NCBI GenBank assembly: GCA_020631735.1
Contig: CM036225.1
Coordinates: 70,234,662-70,298,661, forward strand
Source: Saccharum officinarum
Lineage: Eukaryota > Streptophyta > Magnoliopsida > Poales > Poaceae
DNA length: 64,000 nucleotides
Direction: 5' to 3'
The translations under genes and the position numbers were made by a program. Shown here piece after piece: positions 20,444-31,476 of the stretch (position 1 is its first letter; each line of letters begins with the position of its first letter). The notes beneath the pieces were generated by a model. The model searched no databases, was not told the DNA's origin, and worked only from the letters and a program-made list of their open reading frames with translations.

Positions 20444-21836
20444 TCAGGGCGACTCCGACGAGGAGTTGGTGGAGACGGTGATGAGCGTGGACGCGGACGA
20501 CGACGACGTCCGCGGCGTCGCGGAGGGCTTCACCAGCACCACGGGGGTCTTGCTCTCCAGCCGGCGGTGGTGCTCCTGGACCAGCTGCTCCGCCACGGCG
20601 TCCAGCCGCTCGCCGTTGGTCTGCGTCATCAGCTTCTTGCCCCGGAACAGCACCGACTCCACGCCGCGCTCCGCCAGCGCCGCCTCCGCCGTCTCGCCGG
20701 CGGGCGCAATGCCGTTGCCCTGGATGCGCACGTAGTTGGTCGCCCTGCTCTCCCCGAACGCCATCGACACGGCCTGGTCAACCTGCGAGACAAAACAAGC
20801 CGCGAGAGGCGCACTGTCAGTCCTGTCCTGTCCTGTCCGTTCGTTTCAACTGCTACTCTGTTCGAGAAATGGTGCCGGTCATCCAGGCAGGCAGGCTCGC
20901 TCACCATGTCGGCCTGGCAGGCTCCGGCGATGCGCAGGAGGCTGGAGGACGAGGGGCGACCCAGCGAGGCGGCGGCGGCGGGCGCGCTCCCGCCAAGGGA
21001 CAGCACCACGAGGTCGGCCGCGCCGGCGGCGAAGGGGAACTCGCGCTTGTTGTGGAGCACGTGCGTGAGCGCCACGGCCGTCGGGTTGGCCACGGCGGCG
21101 GACGCGCCGCCGGCACCCGCCGGCCCCGCCGCGGCGCGCAGCCTGGTGCGCCCGTCCAGGGACGCCACCTCCGCGGGGCCCACGCCGCAGGCCGCCGCGC
21201 ACACCTGCCACAGCGGGAAGTCGAACGCGTCGGCCTCCACGGCGTCGGCGCGGGAGAACACAAACGGCGCCGCGCTCGCCATGTCGTAGCACGGGATCAG
21301 CAGCGGCTTCGCGGCGTCGCGCACGGTCAGGTCGCCGAACACCTTCCGGAACAAGGCATCGGGGCGGGCGCGCCGGAACGACATCGACATCAGTCCCCCG
21401 CTGCCGCCGCGCCCCCGGACAGGACCTTGCGGTTCTTGGCCACGAACTCGCGCGCCGCCTCGGCGGGCATCCGGCACGCGAACAGCGCAGCCGCGAGGAA
21501 GCCGCCGGCGCCGGAGCCGGCGGCCAGGTCGAAGAAGTCCGCGACGCGCGCGGCGGGGTTGCCGGAGAGCTCCTGCAGGCGGCGTTCCAGGCGGACCAGC
21601 GCGGCCGCGGCGAGCGCGCCGCCGTCGGCGGCCCCGTCGATGGAGAGCACGCGGACGCGGCCCGCGGAGCACGCGCCGACGCCCTCCAGCGGCGACGCGC
21701 CGAACAGGAAGTTGGACTCGAGGATGGAGAAGATCTCCTGGCTTAGGCGGTCGGAGCGGCCGCCGTTGTACGCCACCGCCGGCGCGGACGGCAGCTGCAG
21801 CTTCTGATCGAGGAGTGCGAGCGAGGCGGTGGCCAT
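20444..21836 (-). CDS. Group III patatin-like phospholipase/acyl hydrolase, one apparent frameshift
   Basis: Patatin-related lipid acyl hydrolase (pPLAIII class), which acts on membrane glycerolipids. Exon 1 is 21836-20905, a GT-AG intron is 20904-20783, and exon 2 is 20782-20444. The start is the ATG of MATASLALLDQKL. Motifs: VRVLSIDG with Asp-Gly repeats (oxyanion loop), DFFDLAAGSGAGGF where canonical patatins have GxSxG, and SLDGRTRL for the catalytic Asp. Gly in place of the nucleophilic Ser is the known mark of group III. The two exons total 1271 nt, one short of a multiple of three. The frame changes between 21390 and about 21440, beside C-runs at 21395-21399 and 21412-21416. This is either a real lesion or a homopolymer assembly error. 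A protein of about 424 residues would be the expected length. Confidence 0.85.
20783..20904 (-). other. Intron of patatin-like gene
   Basis: 122-bp intron with donor GTGAGC and acceptor CTCGCAG. It lies between the codons for QADM and VDQAVSMAFGE. A single intron near the 3' end suits pPLAIII genes. Confidence 0.85.
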
Positions 21837-22002
21837 TGCGTGCGTGCGCGACGCCGGCTTCTTGTTTGCTCTTCTGGCCTCTGTTCTGGTCTGTCGGCAC
21901 CTGGAGCTGGATTGGGTCGCGGAGGGAGAATGCGATTGATGACTGGGAAGGCAGGTGAGTGAGGCTGATGTGAGTGTGTGCGGCATCGTCTTCCCGGCAG
22001 AA

Positions 22003-22010
22003 TTTATACT
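22003..22010 (-). promoter_or_regulatory. TATA box of patatin-like gene
   Basis: GTATAAAT on the minus strand, about 165 bases upstream of the ATG at 21836. It is followed by a C/T-rich leader. A Tourist-like MITE sits about 110 bases further upstream. Confidence 0.55.
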
Positions 22011-22122
22011 GGAGGCTGGAGCCGCGCACACTAGCTTCCCGCCACGGCGCATATGCTAGTGGCTCGTGCCCATTCACGCTGCTGGAGCCGCGTGTCCTTT
22101 TCTGTCCTCGCTTCACCGCTTA

Positions 22123-22360
22123 GGCCTTGTTTAGATGGCCAAAAAGTACAAAAAATATTTTATAACTATCACATTAAATCTTTGGATGTATGCATAGAGC
22201 ATTAAATGTTGGTAAAAAATAACTAATTGCACAATTTGTCTGTAAATGTCGAGACGAATCTTTTGAGCCTAGTTAGTCTATGGTTAGACAAATTTTGCCA
22301 AATAACAACAAAAAATGCTACAGAAATTTTTTCCAAAAATTTTCGCAACTAAACGGGGCC
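22123..22360. mobile_element. Tourist-like MITE (GTTTAG family), copy 6
   Basis: 238 bp from ggccttgtttagatggcc to aactaaacggggcc, a well-preserved member with the longest terminal repeats of the family in this window. Flanks are TTA and TGA, an imperfect 3-bp duplication. It lies in the proximal promoter of the patatin-like gene. Confidence 0.8.
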
Positions 22361-23919
22361 TGAATGCTTCGGTTATTCAGTTGGTGCTCTGTTTTTCTGT
22401 TTCCTTCTTTCTTTTTTCATCGCTTGATTGATGGACAATCTAATAAGGCGGTAAGGCCCCTGCCCCTATTCTTCTTTTCTTAAGGAGAACAAGGTAAAAC
22501 CTTAGTTAGTGCGATATATCTCGGAGAACCTAGCGAAAGCAACATTACAATGATTGGAACAAATTTCAACGTCTAAGAGCATCTTCAGGAGTTTTGTGAA
22601 ACAACTCACAATTTTGATTTTTTAGCAAAAGAGAAAAAAATGCACTCCAACAGCTTGGTAAAAGGGCTTCCTCAAAATAAAAAGTTGTTTTTGTCGGAAT
22701 CTAAGTAAATTGGACATACAATTAAATTATAATAATAAAGCTAATTGAGAAAACAATAAGAGACAAATAAAGTATTAAAAATATTTGGTTAGTTAGAAAT
22801 AGTTCGGTGGTCCAGATACCAAATTGTTTAGAAAACTATTATAGAAAACTGTTAGAGAAGGACAAAACTTAAGATTGTTATTTCTTTGGTTGACTTGCTA
22901 GATTTATTACTTTAGCAAGTAAACTATACTAAACTACCGTAAATGCTCTAATACATTACTCTCTCTGTCCCTCTTTCTCTGTCGTTCGGGGAGCAAAAGT
23001 ACATGTCTAGATTCACTCAATTATCAATGCACCTGCACTCAGAGTATGGTCAGGTTCAGATAACTATTGCTGCATATGGTTAAGAGCAAAAATGACTTAC
23101 ATACAGGGACAGAGGGAGTAGATGTCAAATAAAATTGAGTGAGATGTTTGTGCATATGTGTCTGTAATGTGATTCAAAAAATTAAAAAGTAAGAGAAAAC
23201 TACCGTATCCTAAAACTTTATATCGGCCACGAACCACTACCAAACAAAACTGGTTCAAAGGAGGAGAAATAAGAGAATCCCAAAGATCCAATGATTCAGC
23301 ATCAGAACAAAAACGCCTCTCAAATTCTGCCAGATTCTATAAACTAGAAAGAACAGTTTCTCATGAATCCGAATCAGGTTCTCTTTAAAAACTAATGAAG
23401 TGGCTCGCTCAAATTGCATGGCTGTCATGTTGTTCAGTCATAGTACAACTTAACCGCTACCTTGATATTTTGAATCTATGACTTCGTCAATGTTTTCATC
23501 GAAATGGATGTTATTCTTTCTTTTTTATCGGTTTCGATTTTTTTCTTAATAATGACATGAGCAGTATAAGGTATAAGGGTATTTGTATTTTTTTTTTGCG
23601 TAATGACAACCGTAGGTGATTTTTCCACATGTCTATGGCATTTTACTTTCTCCGATTAATATGGTAATTTGTAGGCATTGCGAAGTAATGTGGAGGCTTA
23701 TTTTGTTGGCCAAATACAAAGACAATGGTGTTTCTTCAAGAAGGTGATGAATCCCTACCAACATGGCCTTATTAGGTATTACTACTAACAAATATGAAGT
23801 TTATATTACTACTAACAAAAGTATCATGTTAAACCATCCATTTCTTGTGAAACTTATATTTCCAGTCGAAGTTACAGCGCTTTTGTTTTAAGCTGTAATA
23901 AGAATACAAAGCAATTGTT
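22361..23919. other. intergenic with MITE remnants, no gene seen
   Basis: AT-rich. About 22575-22955 is bounded by agagcatctt and the inverted taaatgctct, a possible MITE with no clear duplication. The remainder has no supportable gene. Confidence 0.4.
22966..23122. mobile_element. Stowaway-like MITE
   Basis: Starts near ctctctctgtccct and ends agggacagagggag, an inverted pair resembling the Stowaway CTCCCTCYGT terminus, with TA next to both ends. About 157 bp, AT-rich interior. Confidence 0.5.
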
Positions 23920-23921
23920 AT

Positions 23922-25437
23922 TTTTCTCGAATACGCAAAAGGTTTGCGCATCATTGTATTAAGATTAAGAAATTTGAGTTTTTAAATCGACATGCCACTA
24001 TGCGGTGCACTAGGTGGGCAATGATCATACAAGCAGCTTTTCCCCGCCTAGCAGACTTAAATACAAGCCGATTACTCGCGCAAGAGACAACGTAACTTCG
24101 CCGCGCCGGCGTCGATCCACTGGTCTACGATGTGCGTGAGGATCTACATTACCGTGGACAAGGCTTGGCGAAAGCATCTCCTGTTCTTCTCCTTCTAGAG
24201 CTCCCAAGCCACAAGCGCGAAGAGAGAGTCCGCTTCTTTCCTCTTGTCTCTCGGCCAGCGTGCTCTCCATGCGTTCCACCATGATAGCATGCTGTCTCTG
24301 CCCACTTGGGAAGTGTCGACACCAAGGGCTACCTGAATGTGCCACCAAACTTGTCTGGAGTAGGAGCATGAAGTTGTAATGTGATTAATTATCTCTGCCT
24401 CTTGGTCGCATAGGAAACAATGTTTGGGAGCGTTGAGCCCATGGCGCAATCGCCTGTCTGCTGTCCAAATTCTTTGACGCATTGCAAGCCAAAGGAATAG
24501 CCTGACCCGGACTGGTGCCCAGGTTTTCTAGATTCTCTTGCAACCGGGTATTATGTGCGAGCCCAGGTGAAACGCTCTGTACGCGGACCGTGGAGTGTAC
24601 TTCCCGTCCGTGGACCATCTCCAAATCATTGTGTCGTTAGCGTCACTGATCTGAATGTCCCGCACACGATCCCAGATAACCAGGTATTCATGGAACGCGG
24701 GTGTTGTGAGCCCATCAGTGATGTGCCTGACCCAGCTTCTGTTCGGCAATGCTGAGGCGACTGTTGCTGAATGGAAGAGACGCCGATCGACTAGGCTGGA
24801 GAGGGTTGGTGCAAGGTCCTCTATGGAACACCCTTGTGGCCATCTCCCTGTCCAAAAGCAGGTGCTGCTCCTGTTCCCCAGCATGGTGAAGGTAGATGCT
24901 TTGAAGAACGCCTGTACTTCTAGCGAGGCTTTCATGGGCAGATGTGATCATGCTCGCTGCGTATCCATGTGCTGTAGCCACAACCATTTAGTTTGTAGCG
25001 CGATGGTTGTGAGCTTGAGGTCTGGTATCCCGAGCCCTCCCAACTCCGTTGGTCGGCATACGGTTGGCCAGGCAACCATGTATTTCCCTCGAATTGATTC
25101 GTCCTTGCCGGCCCAGAGGAATCGACGTCAGATGTTGTCGATCTCGTGGCGCGCCCATGGCGGCAGCCCATCCGCGAGCATGCAGTAAATGGGCACGGCC
25201 GCGAGCACGGATTTTATCCACACGAGTCGTGCGCTTCTGGCCATGAGCGGTCCATGACAAGCCGACAGCTTCCTTGCCACTGCATCCACAGTTGCTTGCA
25301 CTCGTTCTTGGGTATCTTCCTTGTGCTCAGCGGCAGCCCCAGATATGTGATAGGGAACTCCGCTAATTGGCAGCCAAGGATATGCTGCAACTCCGGTAAG
25401 ACTTCATCGTCGGCGAAAATTGGTGTGATGATCTAGC
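23922..25437 (-). mobile_element. Truncated non-LTR retrotransposon (LINE), 3' part
   Basis: 5'-truncated LINE on the minus strand. The 3' tail ends ttgcgtattcgagaaaaa (plus strand about 23922-23940), a typical plant L1 end with oligo(A). The coding remains are broken into several frames (see pseudogene entry). Its 5' limit near 25437 is where coding similarity fades. Confidence 0.75.
24180..25430 (-). pseudogene. LINE reverse transcriptase C-terminal region with zf-RVT
   Basis: The remains encode, in order, the C-terminal part of a LINE ORF2: a segment with MSWTAHGQ-like thumb sequence, NRSSTCFWTGRWPQG and WRWSTDGKYTPRSAYRAF, then the zinc-binding zf-RVT domain with APKHCFLCDQEAEIINHI and SRQVWWHIQ. 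At least three frames are used, so it is dead. The endonuclease and the catalytic part of the reverse transcriptase are missing. Confidence 0.75.
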
Positions 25438-28318
25438 TGCTATCCCACATGAAAGCGTGGAGCAAATTTGTTGGTGCGTGGCTGCGTGCAGCTCAATGCT
25501 ATCCACTCCACTGTATCAATATGGACAACCTGAAAGCTGAAAATGTGCAAATTACATGGTCCTAGGATGGTTGTTATCCCGAATAATCCGGGGCGAATGG
25601 CGAAATGGGACCACGCATACATACCCTGGGCATCATCTCCTCTACTTTGCTTATGCTGCAGGGGCGATGCAAATTCTTCACCCGTGGCCGTGGGCTAGCT
25701 TACTCAATGAGGAATAGGGAGAAACTTTGAGGACAAGAAAGTGCGGGCAACCTTTTGCCTGATCCTTCCCCATTCGATCGTGCGCACATCGTCGCTCATC
25801 AGATCATATCAAAGCGATCGAGCTGCATGACCCAAATTGTATAATCTATCAGTATCTATATCTATCTATATCCTACGCAGCAGTTGTGCCACTTGTGATC
25901 TACACACATCCGTACGTGTCCTGATCGATGATCGAGAGGTTAATTAATAATTAACTAAATAAAGAAGACGACAACAAGCATTATATTGTCGATGGAGGAT
26001 CGGAGCATCATTCTAGGCTTGTTTTTCGTTCGCGACCCCAATGCAAAGCAAAGTATAGCGCCCAATGATCGATTCCCCTCCGTCTCTCTCTCCCTTATTT
26101 CCTGAGAGTAGCTTAGGTTAGCACTAGCTCGCTCACTCGATCATCACTAGCTGAGCTGAGCTACCGGCCGGCCGCCACTCGATCCGGCCCGCCCGTCCTG
26201 CCCATGCATGATTGCTTCATTTCCAGCTCCATTTCTTCGTCTCATCTTGAGCTTTACTCAACCTTATTAGTAACCACCAACCGCTACTACTATAAAGCTA
26301 TTGGCAGCAGCCAGCAGCTGCATGCCGCCATGGACGACGTACGGATCGATCGGAGCTCACCATCATCTCCGCGCGCGCCTACTACGTACGTGTACGTCCA
26401 GCAGCAATCCGGCCGGCCCGGCCCGGCGCGACGATAGATTTGGCTGGATAGCTGGCTACCTCATGATCGATTCGGTGCGCGCGCTGATGGTGCGGCGGTG
26501 CCCGCCCGCCCAATCATTTGCTCGCCACGGACACGGAGACGAAGCCCCACCCGCAAACCGAGTGGATGGAATGATTATTATGGGGTAGGTGCCGGTGCCG
26601 GTGCCGGCAACCGGAATGCAAGGTCTCTCTGCGCGCGCGCTATATACTAGCCCGCCCCAACACATTGCAATAGTTTTTGTATATATAGTAAAATATTCCA
26701 AGTGCTCTCAAATCATGTCATGGATGGCGCTTAATTGTTTCCTTGACGAACGAACGTATCCGTGATCATTGCAACTCTTGTTGCCTATTGTGATTTGTTG
26801 TATGCACGCGTTGGTCGATCTTTTGGTTCTTGATTGGCCTGGGGTTCCTTCAGTTATGTTGGGAGCGAGAGATAATAATGAATGATGGAAAATAAAGGGC
26901 TCAATAAAGAGCAGCAAGGACGGACGGACCCGACGCGAAAACAAAAGGTGTGTCCCTTGATTGTAAGGTAGGCACAAGGCAAGGCCCCATTTTTTGTTTT
27001 TTTTAAAGGAGCATGATGCTAACCCTCTTTGTTTATTTAATTTATTCGTGGTGCTGTTCTGCTTTTGGCCGGGCTAGCTTACTCGACGACAAGGTCTCGC
27101 ATATATCCGATCCTACCCTGCTTGTCCACCACACCCAGAGAATGAGAGAAATTTTAATGTGTTAGTACACCATGGTAATCTAGTAATCTGGATTCTGAAG
27201 CAACTTTAAGTACACCAAAGGACAACTGAGAGGAGCTATCTATAACCAGGGCGTCCTGTTTGTTTCGTTAAAAAGTCAGACTAAAAAATACTATTCGCTG
27301 ATTTGTTTGACAGAAAAACACAATATCATGGCTGATAAGTTCCTGCCGCCGGCTACCTCTTTCCTTATTACCATTACCTCTTTGACATAGAAATCGATCT
27401 GCATGATTTGCAGGTGTGTGCGACAATAGTATAGACGTCGTGTAAAAAGGTATACCGGCACTAAATATTTTTGGAGAAATAATAAATAGCTTATTATAAC
27501 TAAATAAATAAAGGAAAATGATTGGCGAATTGAACAGAATAGTGTTGATCTGTTGAGAGTTTGGAGGCACATAATGATGCCAGCAGGGCGGACCACAACA
27601 ACTGTCAGACATCTGGCGATGCGACATTCAAGATGGGAAGGAAAACTATGTGTACTGCTGCATCCGTGCATGCAAATGCATGCACCACGACAAGGACCTC
27701 TCCTCTCCTGCTGCCGTCCGTTTGTTTGTTGAGCCATCCATCATCATCACCACTTCATCACCCGTACTACGACTAACACTTTATTTTTTTTATATTTACT
27801 TGTTTATTTTTCTGAAACGAAAACTTATTTATTTATATAAAGATAAAACGCAAGGCCTCCTCAGATGATGCCGGCCTATAAGATATACTATTTTAATATT
27901 AATTATAACGCAATATGTGTAAATCGATTTTCCCGTCGGTTTGCCTGTCTCGTCCACATCCGCCTGTCTGCCGCTTGCTGCTCGGTTGCTCCTGCTGCTC
28001 TTGCCAGTGCATCCATCCTTGGTTCCTTCCACCAAGCATCCATATCCACCACACGGCCCCGAGACAGGAAACAGTAGTCTGAAAAAAACAAGACAGATTA
28101 TTAGCTAGTGACGAACTAATAAAGTGATGATGACACCACTTCTGTTTCCTAGTATCTACCTGTTCGCTTGAGTTTATTCAAAACTACTTTTCAACTATTA
28201 AACAGTGTTTTTTCTCACAATATTTTAGCATAAGTTAAATTTTAGCATCAGCGAATAGGGTTGTGCATGCATGCAAGGCACATGCATGTGCTGATGCTAA
28301 GCACACGTATGTACTTAA
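25438..28318. other. intergenic, no gene seen
   Basis: Mixed composition. Palindromic ACGTACGT-type words and a GGTGCC triplicate near 26585 are present. The segment 28150-28260 has ends resembling a grass MITE (tgttcgcttg...gcgaata). Short open frames overlap on both strands without homology. No miRNA or tRNA recognised. Confidence 0.4.
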
Positions 28319-28349
28319 CTAGTAGCGGGGCGCGCGCATCCGCGCGCCC
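28319..28349 (-). mobile_element. Helitron 3' terminus (hairpin plus CTAG)
   Basis: On the minus strand a 9-bp perfect stem GGGCGCGCG/CGCGCGCCC with a GATG loop (28349-28328) is followed by CGCTA and then CTAG (28322-28319 overlapping the end), with T as the next base. This is a textbook Helitron 3' end. The body would extend to higher coordinates; the 5' TC end was not found. Confidence 0.75.
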
Positions 28350-28758
28350 GTGCGGTGGTGAGTTTGGGGAAGCTGAATGCTCATATAGTATGGATGGTTA
28401 ACTGGCTAAATTGAGCATAGTTGTGAGGTGCAAGTGGAAAAGCTTAAACATATAAGGAAGCAACGTTGTGAGAAGCAAGAGTGAAAAAGCAATTGCCTGC
28501 AGTCGATGCGGAAAGTTTAGACAAATAAAAGATAAGATGCGGCATTCTTGGCAGAATAGATGTTACTACTCCCTCAGATCATTTAAATATATGGGTCCTG
28601 CAGTAGTAGAATCTCTGAACAAGCATATGGAGGTAGACAAAAAGGCATGACAAAGTACAGAATAGTGTATGCTGCGTATCCAAAGAATGAAACTTGTAAA
28701 TGAAATTCAGCAGATGAATGGTGCTTAGATCACGAAAAGGAAGGGCCGTAACACTTAC

Positions 28759-28855
28759 CACGCCTAACATGTGGAAGCCTATCTGTATCAGGGCCTCCAA
28801 CATGCTTAGTAAGAGGAAGTTCCCTAGAGTGTGTATCATGCCTTTCATACAGTAT
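28759..28855 (-). pseudogene. Unrecognised captured exon
   Basis: 97 bases between an acceptor-like aactag and the donor GGTAAGT, open in one frame and reading ILYERHDTHSRELPLTKHVG, then GPDTDRLPHVRR. I do not recognise the family. Conserved-looking splice sites and uninterrupted coding inside a Helitron suggest a captured exon. Confidence 0.4.
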
Positions 28856-29515
28856 CTAGTTAGGAATTTGATGTAAAATGCAAGGCATCAATGAGCCAAA
28901 GAATTTTGAGGAATGCTAGATTAGATTGGTTGTGTAGCCCACCAAAACTTAACTGTTATGATAAAACCAAATAAATTCAGGCCGAAGTTACTCTGATTTT
29001 TTCTATTAAACCACAAGGGTTTGTTGTCATTAATTAAAGAGTAAAGAACAATGTTGAAGTGTGCTCAACAAAAACTGGAAGGCAAAAAACTAATTAGTAT
29101 CAACGATGCAGTCTGGCCATCAGGCTCTGTGCAAAACAGATAAGGATGAAGGAAATGGCATGGAATTGAAGGGAAAAGAAACTTTCAAGAAAAAGGCTTA
29201 TCTTTCAAACGTGGGAATCTGAAAGTGTTTACTTAATATAAACTCATGAGTACTAATAATAGTTCCAAAAGGTCATAGAACCAGTGAGCCCCATTAGCAC
29301 CATAAAAGAAAACAGGTCTAGAAGTTGTGAACATTGAGCCCCATGGTAACCATTTGGGCAAGAAATTAGTGTAGTCCCTCAGCCTAGCACCAATGGCATT
29401 AAAATAGTATAATTAACTAACAGCAACTTGGTCCTTGTACAGACGTTGAACGAAGGTAAGCAAAAGTTATGGAAGAGAAAAGCAGGATAGATAGGCAAAA
29501 CTACAAACAAGGTAC

Positions 29516-29754
29516 CTTGTCTTAGTATTGCAGAAAATAGCAGGCCGGGTAATGGTGGCTGTATCATAAAGATCGCAAAGAGTGTGTAACTTACATTTGT
29601 CTTTGTCAACAGCATTAAAGAATTGTTTGATGCCCTATGAAGACAATTTCAATGGTATTTACCTCCACGGTCATCTTGTCACCGCTCACAACGATTATGA
29701 CTGGTGCAGTCATGAACTCGCTAGTGATTCCCAAGATCTCATGAGGAAGAGTTG
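29516..29754 (-). pseudogene. eIF4A-III-like DEAD-box helicase fragment
   Basis: Two exons of a DEAD-box RNA helicase resembling eIF4A-III, the exon-junction-complex core helicase. Exon A (29754-29663) reads TTLPHEILGITSEFMTAPV...GDKMTVE and exon B (29634-29516) reads [13 protein letters not shown]...[20 protein letters not shown]. These match the region between motif III (SAT) and motif IV of the family. Exon B ends at a good donor (AG|GTACCT). The gap between exons is only 28 nt, GTAAAT...CATAG, far shorter than a normal plant intron. The N-terminal helicase motifs and the C-terminal HRIGRxGR region are absent. The LTR element begins exactly at the SAT motif. Confidence 0.75.
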
Positions 29755-30683
29755 TGTCGGTACCAACAGTACGGGGGTACCCGCACCTATCGCCAAAAAA
29801 TAACACGACCGAAACCGCAATAAAAAGATAGCCCGCCTCGACCGCGTACCCAGTCAGTCTCATACGAGGCCCGCTCGACGGGGCGCCTCGACCGCACCCT
29901 GGCTCCGACTCGTATGAGGCCCGCTCGACGGGGCGCCTCGACCACACCCCGGCTCCGACTCGTACGAGGCCCGCTTGACGGGCGCCTCGACCGCGCCCCG
30001 GCTCCGACTCGTACGAGGCCCGCTCGACGGGGCGCCTCGACCGCGCCCCGGCTTCGACTCGTACGAGGCCCGCTCGACGGGGCGCCTTGACCGCGCCCCA
30101 TCCCGTGCCGCAAGGTACTTCGACAGCGCTTCGACCCGCGCGAGGCTCGACCGTCCACGGGGGAGAACTCCGACTCGCGTGAGCCCGGACCGAGCACCTC
30201 GACACCTTTTCTTTGCCTACCCAGGACAAAAGCCATAGCATTCAATGCGGTTACCTACTACCACCTACCGGCATGGCTGCGGCCAGGATCGACGTGGGAA
30301 CAATACCCGTGTCAGATCTCACTGTTTTATCGCCCATCCCGTGATGGGAGGTGAAAACCGTCACTATACCCACCTTACCGCGCACTGTTCACCATCAATC
30401 ACCCTCGAGGGAGGTTAAGACAAGGCCCGTTCTCCGCGATATTAGGGGTTCGGCCTTATCCATCCGGCCCTCGACCGGCCTCGACCCAGCCCCGACGCTC
30501 GACTTAGTTCAAAGGACGGTATGGCATGGCGCTCTGGGTCATTTCGCCATCTTGTCTCCCACAACGTCAGGGTGTCCAGGGATGGCCGGCCATTCCCTAA
30601 GGCACGTCGCTACAGTCAACTTAACAGGAATCGACAAAACATCACCTCAAGGCTCCCCGTCGTCTTGCCTTCCCTCACCCTAT
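29755..30683. mobile_element. LTR-type sequence running into assembly gap
   Basis: Begins TGTCGGTACC precisely where the helicase exon is interrupted and is GC-rich with internal tandem repeats. Start with TG and content suggest a retroelement LTR, but no second LTR, primer site or coding region is visible before the N run, so class and strand are unresolved. Confidence 0.4.
29866..30110. repeat. 50-bp tandem repeat, five copies
   Basis: Units start at 29866, 29916, 29966, 30015 and 30065, each containing gaggcccgctcgacggggcg and ctccgactcgtac. The third lacks one base. Units differ by a few substitutions. Confidence 0.9.
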
Positions 30684-30783
30684 NNNNNNNNNNNNNNNNN
30701 NNNNNNNNNNNNNNNNNNNNNNNNNNNNNNNNNNNNNNNNNNNNNNNNNNNNNNNNNNNNNNNNNNNNNNNNNNNNNNNNNNN
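30684..30783. other. Assembly gap (100 N)
   Basis: Exactly 100 N, the usual placeholder for a gap of unknown size. Adjacent features (LTR element to the left, mariner element to the right) are truncated by it. Confidence 0.98.
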
Positions 30784-30814
30784 CACTTCAAGCTTTCCAG
30801 AAAATGTCAAATTT

Positions 30815-31476
30815 TTCGTTGCTCATTCATATTTCGGCCTACCTACAGTAGTTAGAAACATAACTTTACTAATGCTATTCTTGTTCTAAACCGTGCGTAC
30901 AGGGTCATCTCTTCAGGCACCAAGTAGTATTTCCTTCCATTTTTGTCATAAAATACCATTTTTCATCGATGTGCACTATATTTTGAATATCCTTAAATTT
31001 AGGTTCTGCATCTCCTAGAGTTTCCTGATCTAGCATTGAAATGCAGAACTGTAGCCTATCTCTTTTGTTGGTCTCTCTCAAGAGTGGCTTCAAGGTACTG
31101 GAATGGCGTCTTATCTCACCTAGCTTGAACTTTCTATGCAATGTAGAAACACTGACATCTAAGGACTTAGCTAGTGACTGTGGATCTCCTACGTAGTGGA
31201 ATACTGGCCATTCGAGTGAGATCAAGTTCCACTTTCTTGCGACCCACATGGGCAGTTTTTCTGTTAGAAACATCAACCTCTTGTCCTAGTGCAATCTGCT
31301 CCTTGCACATTTCCAGATTCTTTGAACAACTCGAATACGTGTCTGGAAGAAAGCAGCAACCTCCTTCGTTGCATTCTTTAGTAGTTTTCCATTTGCTTTT
31401 ACATGTAAAGCTGCGTACACTGCATATCTTTGTGCATCAGTTAACCATTTCCTTATCCTCATATGTGGTTGAACAC
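30815..31476 (-). pseudogene. Mariner transposase, catalytic exon, frameshifted
   Basis: Cut-and-paste transposase of the plant mariner group. It begins after an acceptor TTGCACTTGCAG at 31477. The N-terminal HTH region reads WLTDAQRYAVYAALHVKANG and EVAAFFQTRIRVVQRIWK. A frame change then leads to GRKKVELDL, a second HTH (SLDVSVSTLHRKFK) and the first catalytic Asp in VHIDEKWYFMTK. Another frame change leads to KYYLVPEE and ISKVMFLTTVGRPKYE. At least three frames are needed, and the last catalytic residues are missing (gap). Nonfunctional. Confidence 0.8.

Larger units (their letters stand above)
28319..29754 (-). mobile_element. Helitron body with captured exons (5' end not found)
   Basis: Sequence upstream (minus sense) of the Helitron 3' end. 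It contains eIF4A-III-like exons (29754-29516) and an unrecognised exon with good splice sites (28855-28759), all in the same orientation as the Helitron. That is the usual orientation of captured genes in grass Helitrons. The right limit given here is only where the LTR insertion begins. Confidence 0.45.

Noticed and set aside
21390..22052. Upstream ATG at 22052 as start of the patatin-like protein
   Set aside because: The residues before MATASLALLDQKL are non-conserved, include the TATA box region, and family members start near the later ATG at 21836.
24555..25246. Plus-strand frames across the 24-25 kb LINE
   Set aside because: They are antisense to recognisable zf-RVT and reverse transcriptase remains on the minus strand.
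29850..30110. Tandem 50-bp units as a CRISPR array
   Set aside because: Units are contiguous without unique spacers, and the context is a plant LTR; CRISPR is not expected in a plant nuclear genome.
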